NCBI GenBank assembly: GCA_019694355.1
Contig: JAIBCB010000003.1
Location: 124,001-188,000 of the forward strand
Source: Pyrinomonadaceae bacterium
GTDB taxonomy: Bacteria; Acidobacteriota; Blastocatellia; Pyrinomonadales; Pyrinomonadaceae
Direction of reading: 5' to 3'
Length of the DNA: 64,000 nt
A program made the translations under genes and the position numbers. A model generated the notes under the pieces. It was not told the origin of the DNA and made no database searches. It saw nothing but the letters and a program-made list of their open reading frames with translations. Shown here piece after piece: positions 24,655 through 34,445 of this stretch (position 1 is the stretch's first letter; each line of letters starts with the position of its first letter).

Positions 24655-25286
24655 TTGATATGTGTGATATACTCATATTGCTGGTGTAAACATACGTTTT
24701 ACACACTGATCTTTGACAAAAGTGACAAAAATTGTCGCCACCATGATAAAAAACGCCGATCTTTGTCCCACTTTGTCCCACTTTTCCAATTCGCGGTGGG
24801 ACGGGACAAACATCGGGAAATTGTGAATTGTTCATTGAGGATTGTTCATTGTTAATTGGGAATGGAAGCCGAACTTGTCGGGTTTTCAACTGTTGAATGA
24901 ATGATGAAGCGTGCCCTTACTAACGTGCGGGCCTGCGGCAACGGGCCATCCGTTCTCCGTTCTCCCTTCTCAATTTCACTGTGCGGGCTTGCGTCAACGC
25001 ATTTGGTTCTGATGAAGGGACGCCCTTACTAGCGTGCGGGCTTCTTCAACGCTCTGCGGCTCTGCGGGCGGCGACTAATTTCGCCGTTTCGCTCACGACA
25101 CGGCCCAAAGGATCGGGGTTTGAGACACCGGACGGCTTACACTGACGGCACGGGCGAGCAAAGAACCCGTCCGCTCACGCAGACGGTACTGACAACCTGC
25201 GGGCTTCCGGCAAGACCCCGTGCCGTTCACGCAGGCTGACTTGGGTCTTCCTCTGTGTTCTCTGTGGCTCTCTGTGGTAAATCGGC
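24655..25286 (+). repeat. Dispersed repeat element, copy A
   Basis: Two blocks, 24655-24930 and 25196-25286, match the reverse complement of the element at 39124-39536 in the same order. Shared pieces include a tandem CTTTGTCCCA, a TGTTCATTG-type piece, GTGCCCTTACTAACGT and TCTTCCTCTGTGTTCTCTG. The middle (24960-25190) is extra in this copy. No supported gene inside. Confidence 0.7.
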
Positions 25287-25348
25287 TTTTTTGGTCGGGC
25301 CAAGAGCTCCAAGCGAAACCCCGCAAAGGCGAGGCTCAGGCTTATGAC

Positions 25349-26371
25349 CTATTGGATCGATACTGATCTATCGCCCGATGCGACCTTACCGATCTCGCGA
25401 GCATTTGGGATCTTGGCCAGGAGCTTGGCCGCTGGTTCTTTTGAGGCGATAACGACCATTCCGATCCCCATATTGAAGGTTCGGAACATCTCGTTATCAG
25501 CGACGTTGCCGAGACGCTGCATCAGGCCGAAGATCGGCGGTTCGTGCCAGGAGCCGCGGTCGATCTCGACCGACACGCCGTCGGGCAGGATGCGTGGAAT
25601 ATTCTCGAGGAAGCCGCCGCCGGTGATATGTGCGAGACCCTTTATCAGGCCGGTGTCGAGCAACGGGCCGATCTCGGGCAAGAAACTCGAATGTGTCGCA
25701 AGCAGAGCTTCGCCGACGGTCGCGCCAAGTTCTTCGATGTAGGAATCGACCTTGTAGCCGCCGATCTCGAAAAAGAGCTTGCGCGCCAAGGAATAGCCGT
25801 TGGTCTGCAAGCCGGTCGAAGGCAGTCCGAGCACAACATCGCCGGGAACGATCGATTTGCCGTCGATCACTTTCGCTTTATCGACGACGCCTACGATAAA
25901 TCCTGCGAGGTCATATTCGCCGGGCGGATAAAAGTCGGGCATCTCGGCCGTTTCGCCGCCGAGCAGAACGCAGCCGTTCTCGCGACAGGCTCGTGCCATT
26001 CCCTCGACGACCGAAGCGGTAACATCGGGTTCGAGTTTGCCGGTCGCAAAATAATCGAGGAAGAAAAGCGGTCTCGCGCCTTGCACGAGAATGTCGTTGA
26101 CGCAGTGATTCACAAGATCGGCACCGACCGTCGAATGAACACCGGTTTCGAACGCGAGTTTCAACTTCGTGCCGACGCCATCTGCCGAGGCGACGAGAAT
26201 CGGCTCCGCCATGTCAGGAAATGCTCCGGCGAACATCCCGCCGAAGCTTCCTATCTCGGTAAGCGTCCGCTCATTGAACGTCGAACGCGCGTACTCGCGG
26301 ATCTTCGCGACCGCCTGGTTCGCTTTGTCTATTGAAACGCCCGCATCGGCGTATGAGATCGATTTAGGCAT
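25349..26371 (-). CDS. purM: Phosphoribosylformylglycinamidine cyclo-ligase (AIR synthase)
   Basis: 340 residues from ATG 26371, two bases after the PIN stop. SYADAGVSIDKANQAV, ADGVGTKLKLAFETG, HCVNDILVQGARPLFFLDY, GGETAEMPDFYPPGEYDLAGF and HITGGGFLENIPR are the family's conserved blocks. ATP-dependent ring closure to aminoimidazole ribotide. The toxin gene pair directly upstream looks inserted in front of it. Confidence 0.95.
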   Translation of the reverse strand: MPKSISYADAGVSIDKANQAVAKIREYARSTFNERTLTEIGSFGGMFAGAFPDMAEPILVASADGVGTKLKLAFETGVHSTVGADLVNHCVNDILVQGARPLFFLDYFATGKLEPDVTASVVEGMARACRENGCVLLGGETAEMPDFYPPGEYDLAGFIVGVVDKAKVIDGKSIVPGDVVLGLPSTGLQTNGYSLARKLFFEIGGYKVDSYIEELGATVGEALLATHSSFLPEIGPLLDTGLIKGLAHITGGGFLENIPRILPDGVSVEIDRGSWHEPPIFGLMQRLGNVADNEMFRTFNMGIGMVVIASKEPAAKLLAKIPNAREIGKVASGDRSVSIQ

Positions 26372-26372
26372 A

Positions 26373-26756
26373 TCACAAAACAACGACGTGCGTGCCTCCA
26401 TATTTTACGAGCTTCTTGTCGAATGTCGCGAAGCTGTTGTCTGTTTTTGCGGCCTCAACCGACGCATAACAATCGATGATCGAAAGCGCCGGTTGCCGCT
26501 GATAGAGTTCGAGAACTTCCGTTAGCACGAATTCGGTGCAGCTTAGGTTGTCGATCATTAAAAGCTTCCTCACCAAGGATACAATGTGTGATCTAGGGTT
26601 TTTATATACCTTTTCAAGAACATAAATCACCTCGACCGCTACCGCATCGGTCAAATAGCATTTCGTTTTCCTAAGGAGGGCCACACCCTTCGCTGTTTGG
26701 TGGGGAACATCACCTAACAGCAGTCTCAGTACGACGTTTGTGTCCAGACTGGTCAC
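26373..26756 (-). CDS. PIN-domain toxin (VapC-like RNase)
   Basis: 127 residues from GTG 26756. SLDTNVVLRLLLGD carries the first catalytic Asp, AVEVIYVLEKV the Glu, SIIDCYASVEAA the second Asp, and NSFATFDKKL the last acidic site, so the PIN nuclease is complete. It overlaps the AbrB-type gene by 47 bases, forming a VapBC-like pair. Confidence 0.88.
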   Translation of the reverse strand: MTSLDTNVVLRLLLGDVPHQTAKGVALLRKTKCYLTDAVAVEVIYVLEKVYKNPRSHIVSLVRKLLMIDNLSCTEFVLTEVLELYQRQPALSIIDCYASVEAAKTDNSFATFDKKLVKYGGTHVVVL

Positions 26757-27033
26757 CGGATTCTCTCCTCTTCTTGTATTCTACGGATTTAGCTTTAGCC
26801 TTAAGGGATTCGACCTCAGATTCCGACAAGCGGGGTGTTGGAGGAACCTCATTCAACAACTCATCCCGATACTCAATGAACTCATCAACTGTGATCGCCG
26901 GCTCGAGAAGGATTAGCCTGTTTGCCATCAGAGAAAGGCGCACTTTCTTGCCCGGCTTGAGCCCGAGGGCCTCCCTGATCGCGGCAGCGATCGTGATCGT
27001 GCCCTTACTTGTAACGGTCGTCTCATACTTCAT
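26710..27033 (-). CDS. AbrB/SpoVT-type antitoxin
   Basis: 107 residues from ATG 27033 (27042 is an alternative). KYETTVTSKGTITIAAAIREALGLKPGKKVRL is an AbrB swapped-hairpin DNA-binding domain, followed by a helical, basic C-terminal region that should wrap the PIN toxin. Coupled to the toxin by overlap. Confidence 0.85.
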   Translation of the reverse strand: MKYETTVTSKGTITIAAAIREALGLKPGKKVRLSLMANRLILLEPAITVDEFIEYRDELLNEVPPTPRLSESEVESLKAKAKSVEYKKRRESGDQSGHKRRTETAVR

Positions 27034-27112
27034 GTAATACATCTTACAGAACGTAATACGTTTTGTCGATTTCTTTCGTCCCTCCCGGAGTAATCCTGAA
27101 GACTTCTGTTTG

Positions 27113-27889
27113 CTAGGGGCTTGGCCTGAGTATTCCGAATTCTCGCTCAAGGCAACGGTAGAATTCCCTCTCGTCAGCGATCGGCTCCTCAACCCGCTCG
27201 TCGCCAACCGTGACGATAAATGCCTTATCGCTCAACGTTTTCCGACCGCCATCGGTCAAGATGGAGCAAACCCGCCTTTTTGTGAAAGTCGATTCGGGCG
27301 AATACTGCTGAAAATCACACATCTCCGCAAACTCACTCAATTCGCGAGCGGTGTCCTTGAAGATGTATTGATCCTTCCACCGGTCCGCTGTCAGTTTGCT
27401 TACAAGAAAGCCGCTATCTTCGGTCTTCTCGATCCGGAAGAGGCCGTTGCGATCGTATTGTGTTTCGCCGACGACGAACCGGAGCGGTTCGGCCGTAAAA
27501 TCCCCGAAACCAACATCTACGAGGAATTCATCTTCGTCGATCGTTGTGATGATCGCCGCATGGTCAAATTCTGGCCCCAACACGCCATCTGCACCAAAAA
27601 CTCCAGCCGAGATCAATCGGGTCGAAAACCCGAACGCGGCCAAAAGCTCATTGAAAAGTCCGTTCAGTTCATAGCAAAAGCCCCCGCGTCCTTCGCCTAC
27701 GACCTTTGAATAGAACCGATCGACATCCAGAACGATCGGCCGATGCCAATGAATGTCAAGATTCTCGAATGGAACGGCCAGCAAATGCGATCGCTGCAGC
27801 AGCCGCAGCGTCTCAACAGTAGGCGAAAGACTGGCGGCATTGACCCCGATCCGCTCAAGATATTTGGCACGGTTAAATACCATCGGCAC
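27113..27889 (-). CDS. nat: Arylamine N-acetyltransferase
   Basis: 258 residues. The Cys-His-Asp triad is visible: RGGFCYELN (Cys about 71), FDHAAI (His about 111) and LVDVGFGD (Asp about 125). LAVPFENLDIHW is the family's N-terminal motif. Transfers acetyl from acetyl-CoA to arylamines or hydrazines. Monocistronic as far as can be seen. Confidence 0.92.
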   Translation of the reverse strand: MPMVFNRAKYLERIGVNAASLSPTVETLRLLQRSHLLAVPFENLDIHWHRPIVLDVDRFYSKVVGEGRGGFCYELNGLFNELLAAFGFSTRLISAGVFGADGVLGPEFDHAAIITTIDEDEFLVDVGFGDFTAEPLRFVVGETQYDRNGLFRIEKTEDSGFLVSKLTADRWKDQYIFKDTARELSEFAEMCDFQQYSPESTFTKRRVCSILTDGGRKTLSDKAFIVTVGDERVEEPIADEREFYRCLEREFGILRPSP

Positions 27890-28002
27890 TAAAACTCTTG
27901 ATTATATTCGCGTCAACAAGCCGTTGACTAACTCACGCCTTCACGTTTAGCATTTTTCTCAATACACCTATCGGAGACGCCGATAGCGTACAATCGAAAC
28001 AT

Positions 28003-28386
28003 ATGAGCTTCACGCTTCTCGATATGAGCTCGGAGAACTTCGAGTTCTTTGCAAACGTATGGCACTGGAAGGCGGGTCTCGAGATCATTCGCAGCCTGGA
28101 TGTTCTCAGCGAAGGAACGCTCCGGCAGATGGGGTATAACGCGACCGGTGTAAAAATTTCTCGCGATGAAGCTCACGAGATCGGCTCAAGGATCCGCGAT
28201 GAGATATTGCCAAAAGTTCCCGACGGAAGCCGCATCTTTGCCGATATGACGATAACGAACGCGCCGGACGATATGACGCTTTATCGCGATGAAGATGATC
28301 AGTGGAAGAACTATAGCGTCGGGCATGAGTGGCTCACAGAATTTTCTGATTTTTGCTTGCGTTCAAAAGGCTTTCAGGTCTTTTGA
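28003..28386 (+). CDS. Conserved-looking hypothetical protein
   Basis: 127 residues, soluble, Trp- and acidic-rich (MSSENFEFFANVWHWKAGLEII, DDMTLYRDEDDQWKNYSVGHEWLTEFSDFC). No family recognised. Balanced composition and lack of overlap support a real gene. The next gene starts 54 bases downstream on the same strand. Confidence 0.65.
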   Translation: MSFTLLDMSSENFEFFANVWHWKAGLEIIRSLDVLSEGTLRQMGYNATGVKISRDEAHEIGSRIRDEILPKVPDGSRIFADMTITNAPDDMTLYRDEDDQWKNYSVGHEWLTEFSDFCLRSKGFQVF

Positions 28387-28439
28387 AACATCCTCGTCCT
28401 TGATCGGCCTTTGTTCAAAGGCTTCGATATCGGTGCCAG

Positions 28440-30065
28440 ATGGAATCTTTGACCAACATCCACGACGCCATCGCACCGTATCTAAAAAATATCTGGCTCC
28501 AAATGAGCCTGCTTGTCGCGTTCGCGACCCTGCACGGCTATGCAGGAGCGTGGCTGGCGGTAAGGATGCTCTTTCGTCCGCGACGGCCGGTTAAGGTTTT
28601 TGGACTGACGATCTTTCCACAAGGAATGATCCCGCGGAACCGCGATCGACTCGCCGCTGCGATCGGCAAGGCCGTCGGTGAAGAACTCGTCACAAGCGAC
28701 ACGATCCAGGAGCATCTCATTGGCCGCGATTTTCTAAAACGAAAGCTCGATGTCGTCGTCAGCGAATATACGACCGCTCTTCTTGAAACGAACTATCCGT
28801 CGCTGATCGAGGCCTTGCCTGCGTCCGTGCGAACACCTGTACTTGATGCGATCTCCGGTCTTCAGGTAAAGCTCGCGGGCCATATTCGCGTCGTCCTTGG
28901 AAGCGAGGACGCACGTATCCGCATCCATCAATTGGTCACGTCAAGAATGGACGACATCCTCGGCCGCCGTGTTTCGGAGGTGTTAGACCCTGAAACTTCA
29001 GCGCGCGTCATTGATTTTTTGACAGAACGGATCCGAGCCGGTGTCGAACAGCCTGCTTTTGAAAAAAGTGTCGGCGACTTTATTAGGAAAAAGCTCGAAG
29101 ACCTGCTGAATTCATCTTCGCCGGTCGGCGAAATGTTCACGCCCGAAGCCGTCGAATTCCTAAAAGAAAAAGCACGCGAACAGGTCGAACCGGCCGTCAA
29201 GCAGATCGCCGAGTTCGCAACGACAGACAAGACACGCGGCCAGATCAGTGCACTCGTAAAGCGAGAGGTTCACGATTACTACGAAAATCTTTCGTTCTTT
29301 AAGAAGATCTTTGTGTCGCGGGACAACCTCCTCGATGAAGTTGACGATCTTGTGAACGAAAGCTTTCCGCGACGACTTGAAGAAACCCTGAGCGATGCGT
29401 CATTTGCCGAAGAGGCTCGAAACTTTATCTCCAACGGCATAGACACCGCTCTATCGCGGCCCGTCAAAGATATCGTAGGCCACATCGACCCCGAACGCCT
29501 CGACAATCTCAAAGATCAGATCACGAGGTCGGTCTTTTCCCTGCTTAAGAGTGATGAGACGGTAAGAGGCGTTCGCCGATTCTTAAGTGAAACCATCGAG
29601 AAACTTCGCCCGCACAGCATAGATGCAGTACTTCAGATCGTACATCCGGAGGCAGAAGAACGATTAAAGACCACCGTCGCAGACGGCGTCGTAAACGTGC
29701 TTTCGAGCGAGGCGACCGCAAATCTGCTTAACGAGTTTCTGTCAACGCGGATCGAGGATCTTCTTGCGACGCCGATCGGCCGGCTTGGAGACCATCTTGC
29801 GTCCGAAAAAGTTGCCAAAACCTCTGCAACGCTTACAGACACCGTGATAGAGGCGATCAACGCAAAGCTGCCCGATGCGATTCGCGAGTTCGACATCGGC
29901 GGTGTTGTTCGTGAGAAGATCCGTGCATATCCTGCCGAGAAACTTGAGTCGCTCGTAATGAGCGTCGCAAAAGAACACCTGCGGACGATCGAGCTGTTTG
30001 GAGCCTTGTTCGGATTCCTTATCGGAATAGTGCAGGCAATACAGTTCTACTTCTACGCAAAATAA
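28440..30065 (+). CDS. DUF445-family membrane protein
   Basis: 541 residues with one transmembrane helix at each end (SLLVAFATLHGYAGAWLAV and ELFGALFGFLIGIVQAIQFYFY). GAWLAVRMLFRP and the following FPQGMIPRNRDRLAAAIGKAVGEELVT are the DUF445/YheB signature; the middle is a long series of amphipathic helices. Function unknown; related proteins lie at the membrane surface of sporulating and other bacteria. Confidence 0.8.
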   Translation: MESLTNIHDAIAPYLKNIWLQMSLLVAFATLHGYAGAWLAVRMLFRPRRPVKVFGLTIFPQGMIPRNRDRLAAAIGKAVGEELVTSDTIQEHLIGRDFLKRKLDVVVSEYTTALLETNYPSLIEALPASVRTPVLDAISGLQVKLAGHIRVVLGSEDARIRIHQLVTSRMDDILGRRVSEVLDPETSARVIDFLTERIRAGVEQPAFEKSVGDFIRKKLEDLLNSSSPVGEMFTPEAVEFLKEKAREQVEPAVKQIAEFATTDKTRGQISALVKREVHDYYENLSFFKKIFVSRDNLLDEVDDLVNESFPRRLEETLSDASFAEEARNFISNGIDTALSRPVKDIVGHIDPERLDNLKDQITRSVFSLLKSDETVRGVRRFLSETIEKLRPHSIDAVLQIVHPEAEERLKTTVADGVVNVLSSEATANLLNEFLSTRIEDLLATPIGRLGDHLASEKVAKTSATLTDTVIEAINAKLPDAIREFDIGGVVREKIRAYPAEKLESLVMSVAKEHLRTIELFGALFGFLIGIVQAIQFYFYAK

Positions 30066-30161
30066 AGAGCCATTTTCTCCGAACTTCAGCCTCCGCAGTT
30101 TCGTTATCCCCAATAACCTCGCAAATACACGGGGAAGAATCCTTGTTCGGAGATTAGTTTT

Positions 30162-30869
30162 ATGAAAAAGATCGGCTTCCTATTATTCCTTACCGCATTG
30201 GTCATCGGTATCTCTATCTCGGGTGCGTTTTCATTTGGTCCCGGTCCAAAAGATCTCTTTAATTTTGGATCCTTTTTCCAGGGCGAGGTTGGCTCCGGTA
30301 ATGTTGTAACAGTTAAGCGCGATGTTGCAGACTTCAACAAGATCGATGTGAGCGGAGTCTTTGTTGTAGAAGTTACGCGCGGCGATGTTTTCAGTGTGAA
30401 CGTGACGGCCGACGACAACCTGATCCCGTTCATTCGGACCGAGGTTGATGGTGAGACCCTGTCCATCTTCGCAGACAAGCGTATCTCCAAAACCTCGGAA
30501 CTCAAGGTCATCATCACCGCCCCGCTCATCAACGAAGCGTCAACTTCCGGTGTTGCGAAGGTAACGCTTAAGGGTGTTAACAACGAACGGCTTGAACTTG
30601 ATGCGAGCGGTGCCTCCAGGATAACCGCTTCGGGAACCACGAACACGCTCGATGTGGATGCAAGCGGTGCGAGCAAAATTCTCGCAGCCGAGCTTGTAAC
30701 GAAACAAGCGTCGGTCGATACAAGTGGCGCGAGCAATGCCGATCTGAACGTCACCGAATTGCTTAAGGCGACCGCTTCTGGAGCAAGTCATGTCCGATAC
30801 GGCGGCTCTCCTTCGGTAAACGCAGACAGGTCAGGTGCGGCCACGATATCGCCCTTAAGCGCAAATTAG
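30162..30869 (+). CDS. Secreted GIN-domain (DUF2807) protein
   Basis: 235 residues: signal peptide (KKIGFLLFLTALVIGISISGAFS), then a right-handed beta-helix with repeated units around D-A/T-SGAS (LDASGASRI, VDASGASKIL, VDTSGASNAD, ATASGASHVRY). FNKIDVSGVFVVEVTRGD is the typical entry strand. Predicted head-GIN or adhesin-like surface protein; partner unknown. Confidence 0.8.
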   Translation: MKKIGFLLFLTALVIGISISGAFSFGPGPKDLFNFGSFFQGEVGSGNVVTVKRDVADFNKIDVSGVFVVEVTRGDVFSVNVTADDNLIPFIRTEVDGETLSIFADKRISKTSELKVIITAPLINEASTSGVAKVTLKGVNNERLELDASGASRITASGTTNTLDVDASGASKILAAELVTKQASVDTSGASNADLNVTELLKATASGASHVRYGGSPSVNADRSGAATISPLSAN

Positions 30870-31382
30870 ATCCTCCCTTCAGGCTTTACGAAAAGCTCCG
30901 GCCGTCTCTTCTCGATCCGATGGATCGGCATGAGGCGGCTTTCAGTCTCTCTGCTTGATATAATGGTCGAGTACACGAAAAATTTTTTACTTTTTTCACA
31001 TTTTTTGATTCGAACATCGGGCGGAATTTTGCCAAATATCGGGTTCAAATCGCTCCCAAATATATGACAAAACAGGAAGTTAAATCGACGTTAAAGGAAA
31101 TTTTTATGCCTGTGGATTTCGGTTTGCAAGGGTAGGTTTTTCGTGTTAGTCTGATATCCATTTCCACGTTTCATGTGCTTGTAAGTTGTTGAAAGCAAAT
31201 AGCTTAATGTTGTAAGTTAGGTTTTAAACAGCATGGCTTCAGCGTTGTGGAAATCCTGTGAAAAAGACGGTAACACTTTGTTAACAAAGAACCTCCCGCG
31301 ATTCGATCTAACGCTTCGTCAAGGGTTGAAAAGCCGTCTTAAACAGAGCCTCGAAATTTAGAATTCAACCGATCACCAAACG
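30870..31382. other. AT-rich leader region of dnaA
   Basis: 513 bases without a gene. It holds a TATAAT at 30959-30964 with no clear -35, T-rich runs near 30980-31010, and a TGTGGAAAT DnaA-box-like site near 31247 followed by TTAACAAAG. It probably carries the dnaA promoter, perhaps under DnaA control. No longer structure seen. Confidence 0.5.
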
Positions 31383-32819
31383 ATGTCTTTGCCGGCAATG
31401 ACGTTTGGTGAAGATTTAGATAAATTGCACCTCGCTTTAGAAAAAAATACGATCTGGGACGACGCTCTTTTACAACTCCGCGAAGAGTTGAGCCCTCAGG
31501 TTCTTGCCACTTGGTTTCTTCCGATCAAGTTCATTAAAACTGATGACGAACAAAAAGAGATCATACTGGCGGCCGGGACCGTCGCACAAGATTGGATCAA
31601 CCGATATTACTCGGAGAAACTAACGGGAATTTTTTCAACCCTTGGCTGCGGCGACCACAAGATAGTTTGGCAGGACATTGAAGATGGCTCTCCTGACAAC
31701 GAAGAGACCGATGGCGATCTTCTATTTTCTCCGTCTACCAGGACCGAACTTTCCGCTGAACCGGCAGCTCGTCCTTTTGTTGAATCTGTCGAAACAACTT
31801 CTCTCAATCCAAAGTACACGTTCGATAAATTTGTCGTCGGTACCGGAAACGAGTTTGCGAACGCCGCAGCAAAGAGCGTCGCGGAAACTCCGGGTTCGGC
31901 ATACAATCCGCTCTTCCTATATGGCGGTGTCGGTTTAGGTAAGACCCATCTGATGCACGCCATCGGACATTCGATAAAACAGAGGTCACCTTCTTCGCGT
32001 GTAGCGTACATCACAAGTGAGTTGTTCATGAACGAACTCATTCATGCGATACGTTTTGACAAGACCCCGGCCTTCCGCGATAAATATCGGTCGATCGATG
32101 TACTGCTGCTCGACGACGTGCAATTCATGGCCGGCAAAGAGCGTACTCAGGAAGAATTTTTTCATACGTTCAACACGCTCTATAACGATCAGAAGCAGAT
32201 CGTTATATCGAGCGATTGCCCGCCACGCGAGATCCCGACCCTCGAAGAACGCCTGCACTCGCGTTTTGAATGGGGACTGATCGCGGACATCGAACCGCCG
32301 GATCTTGAAACTAAGGTCGCTATCCTAAAAAGAAAGGCTGACCTCGACGGCATTGATCTGCCAAACGATATTGCTATCTATATCGCCGGACGAGTAAAGA
32401 GCAACGTCCGCGAACTCGAAGGATCGCTTGTAAGGCTTGTCGCCATCTCTTCGCTCAAGCGCGTGCCATTTTCGAGAGCGATCGCCGACGAGGCGATCAA
32501 GAACATCATCGATAGCGAGCATCCTGCGGGCCTTACGCTCGATCGGATCATCCGGGCAGTCGCCGCCCATTACAAGATGTCTGTTGACGAACTGAAGGCA
32601 AAGAGTAACTCGCGGGCCGTCGCTCTGCCGCGTCAGGTCGCTATGTATCTGTGCAAAAGATTGACGCGTCACAGCTTCCCGGAGATCGGAAAAGAGTTCG
32701 GCGGCAAGCATCATACGACCGTAATGCACTCGGTTGACAAGATCGAGAAGCTGAATCGCGAAGATCGTGTTTTCCACAAGGCATTGAACGAGCTAATTGA
32801 TAATCTTTGCAACAGTTAG
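31383..32819 (+). CDS. dnaA: Chromosomal replication initiator DnaA
   Basis: 478 residues. Domain I (LREELSPQVLATWFLPIKF), linker, AAA+ domain III with Walker A GGVGLGKTHL and Walker B VLLLDDVQFM, and the DNA-binding domain IV with the DnaA signature KEFGGKHHTTVMHSVDKI. Opens oriC and recruits the helicase. dnaN follows after the candidate oriC. Confidence 0.97.
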   Translation: MSLPAMTFGEDLDKLHLALEKNTIWDDALLQLREELSPQVLATWFLPIKFIKTDDEQKEIILAAGTVAQDWINRYYSEKLTGIFSTLGCGDHKIVWQDIEDGSPDNEETDGDLLFSPSTRTELSAEPAARPFVESVETTSLNPKYTFDKFVVGTGNEFANAAAKSVAETPGSAYNPLFLYGGVGLGKTHLMHAIGHSIKQRSPSSRVAYITSELFMNELIHAIRFDKTPAFRDKYRSIDVLLLDDVQFMAGKERTQEEFFHTFNTLYNDQKQIVISSDCPPREIPTLEERLHSRFEWGLIADIEPPDLETKVAILKRKADLDGIDLPNDIAIYIAGRVKSNVRELEGSLVRLVAISSLKRVPFSRAIADEAIKNIIDSEHPAGLTLDRIIRAVAAHYKMSVDELKAKSNSRAVALPRQVAMYLCKRLTRHSFPEIGKEFGGKHHTTVMHSVDKIEKLNREDRVFHKALNELIDNLCNS

Positions 32820-33185
32820 CGAGATTTATCAGGCGAATCGGAATCACAGGTTTTCCACCGGTTTTCCGAGTAGAATGAATCGGTAAGTTCTTGAAAAATA
32901 AAATGCTTAGCCAAAAGCAGCCAGATTTCGCACAGGTCACGGGATCCAACGCCTACGGAAAATTGAGGAAAACTCGTCATTGCGTCATTTTCCACACTAT
33001 TGAGATTTTTTCCACAAGTTTTCCACAGGTTATTGTGGATAAAAAAGTTTAGATTTTATAAGGAGTTATCCGTTTTTCACACAAATCCACAAGCCCTATT
33101 ACTACTACTATTTCTTTCTATTCTTTTTAGAAGTTAATTAGTAGTAAAAGGCATCAAACAAGAAACGAGAGGTAAAGAAGTAAGT
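32820..33185. other. Candidate oriC between dnaA and dnaN
   Basis: Four DnaA boxes in 55 bases: TTTTCCACA at 32988, 33008 and 33019 and a perfect inverted TTATCCACA at 33034-33042; weaker ones at 32851 (TTTTCCACC) and 33073 (TTTTTCACA). AT-rich DNA follows at 33040-33062. At 33097-33110 TATTACTACTACTA gives 3'-GAT-5' triplets on the lower strand, like the DnaA-trio unwinding element. Confidence 0.75.
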
Positions 33186-34376
33186 ATGGAATTCACGATC
33201 AAGCAGTCAACGTTGAAAGATGAACTAGGTTTTATTCAGGGCGTCGTCGAACGCAAAACGACGATCCCGGTCCTTGCGAACATACTTATCGAATCCCTCG
33301 GCGATAACGAGATCCGCATCGTTGGAACTGACCTCGACGTAACGATCCGTTGCGATGCGGAAGCTGTGGTCGAACAACAAGGTTCGATCTGCATCTCGGC
33401 ACGCAAGCTTTTTGACATCGTCCGAACTCTTGACGCAGAGGATGTGCACTTCAAGAAGGACGACAACGAATGGGTGACGATGAAATGCGGCCGTGCGAAA
33501 TTTCGTCTCGCCGGCGTTAACCGCGAACAGTTCCCGGAGATACCGGCGTTCAAGAGCACGCCGCTTAGCCTGCCGGCAGCGACCTTCAACTATTTTATCC
33601 AGAACACGGCATTCGCGATCACGAACGAAGTTTCGCGATTCACGCTTTCCGGTGCGAAGTTCATCCTTTCCGATGGCATTGCACGAATGGTTACGACCGA
33701 TGGCCACCGTCTTGCTTTTATCGAGCAGAAACTTCCGAGCGATGCAGATACTTCGGCGATCGACACACTTATTCCGCGCAAGGCTCTTCTTGAACTCGCG
33801 AAGATCGCACGCGACACAAATGGCAACATTTCCTTCGGTGAGGATCAGAAACACCTTTTCTTCGAGATCGAAGGCCGTCTCTTGATCAGCCGGACGCTGA
33901 CGGGTGCCTTCCCGAACTACGAACTTGTAATGCCGAAGGATAATAACCTGGCCGCGATCTTCGATCTCGAAGAGATGCGTGCCGCCGTTCGGCGCGTAAG
34001 CCTCATGGCGGATGACCGTACACGTTCGATACGTCTGACGGTTCGAACGGGTGAGATCGAACTGAATGCACAGTCAAGCGAAGAAGGCGAGGGACGCGAG
34101 GTCGTGCCGGCAGAATATACCGGCCCTGAGACGCCGATCGGTTTCAACTGCCAGTATCTTCTTGAATTCCTGAATAATGCCGGATCGATAGCGACCGCTG
34201 CAAAAACAGAAGGCGAGAAGGAAGCGGACGGCGATGGCACGGTTCGCGTCCGAGACGGCAACGCCGCAACCCGCATCTCATTTGAATTCAAGGATTCGAA
34301 TGCCTCGACTCAAATGCGTATCGTTGACAATTCCGAATACGATTACAAGTACATCGTAATGCCGCTCAGGATCTGA
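33186..34376 (+). CDS. dnaN: DNA polymerase III beta subunit (sliding clamp)
   Basis: 396 residues, slightly longer than usual. Three clamp domains; MEFTIKQSTLKDELGFIQGVVERKTTIPVLANILIE is the conserved N-terminus and MRIVDNSEYDYKYIVMPLRI the C-terminus. A charged insert (AAKTEGEKEADGDG, about 340-353) accounts for the extra length. A GAGAGG site precedes the ATG. Confidence 0.97.
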   Translation: MEFTIKQSTLKDELGFIQGVVERKTTIPVLANILIESLGDNEIRIVGTDLDVTIRCDAEAVVEQQGSICISARKLFDIVRTLDAEDVHFKKDDNEWVTMKCGRAKFRLAGVNREQFPEIPAFKSTPLSLPAATFNYFIQNTAFAITNEVSRFTLSGAKFILSDGIARMVTTDGHRLAFIEQKLPSDADTSAIDTLIPRKALLELAKIARDTNGNISFGEDQKHLFFEIEGRLLISRTLTGAFPNYELVMPKDNNLAAIFDLEEMRAAVRRVSLMADDRTRSIRLTVRTGEIELNAQSSEEGEGREVVPAEYTGPETPIGFNCQYLLEFLNNAGSIATAAKTEGEKEADGDGTVRVRDGNAATRISFEFKDSNASTQMRIVDNSEYDYKYIVMPLRI

Positions 34377-34404
34377 TACCGGTGTTTTATCGTGAAGTTT
34401 GAGC

Positions 34405-34440
34405 GAAGGCCCGCATGCTGGAAACAGTTTGCGGGCCTTC
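34405..34440. terminator. Bidirectional hairpin between dnaN and the SRPBCC gene
   Basis: GAAGGCCCGC (34405-34414) pairs with GCGGGCCTTC (34431-34440). It lies between two converging genes; the U-tract is weak on both sides. Confidence 0.55.
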
Positions 34441-34445
34441 CTGTT

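Noticed and set aside
24641..24889. Short minus-strand open frame shared by both dispersed repeats
   Set aside because: It is also present at 39350-39595, but the similarity is explained by the DNA repeat and there is no ribosome-binding site or family match.
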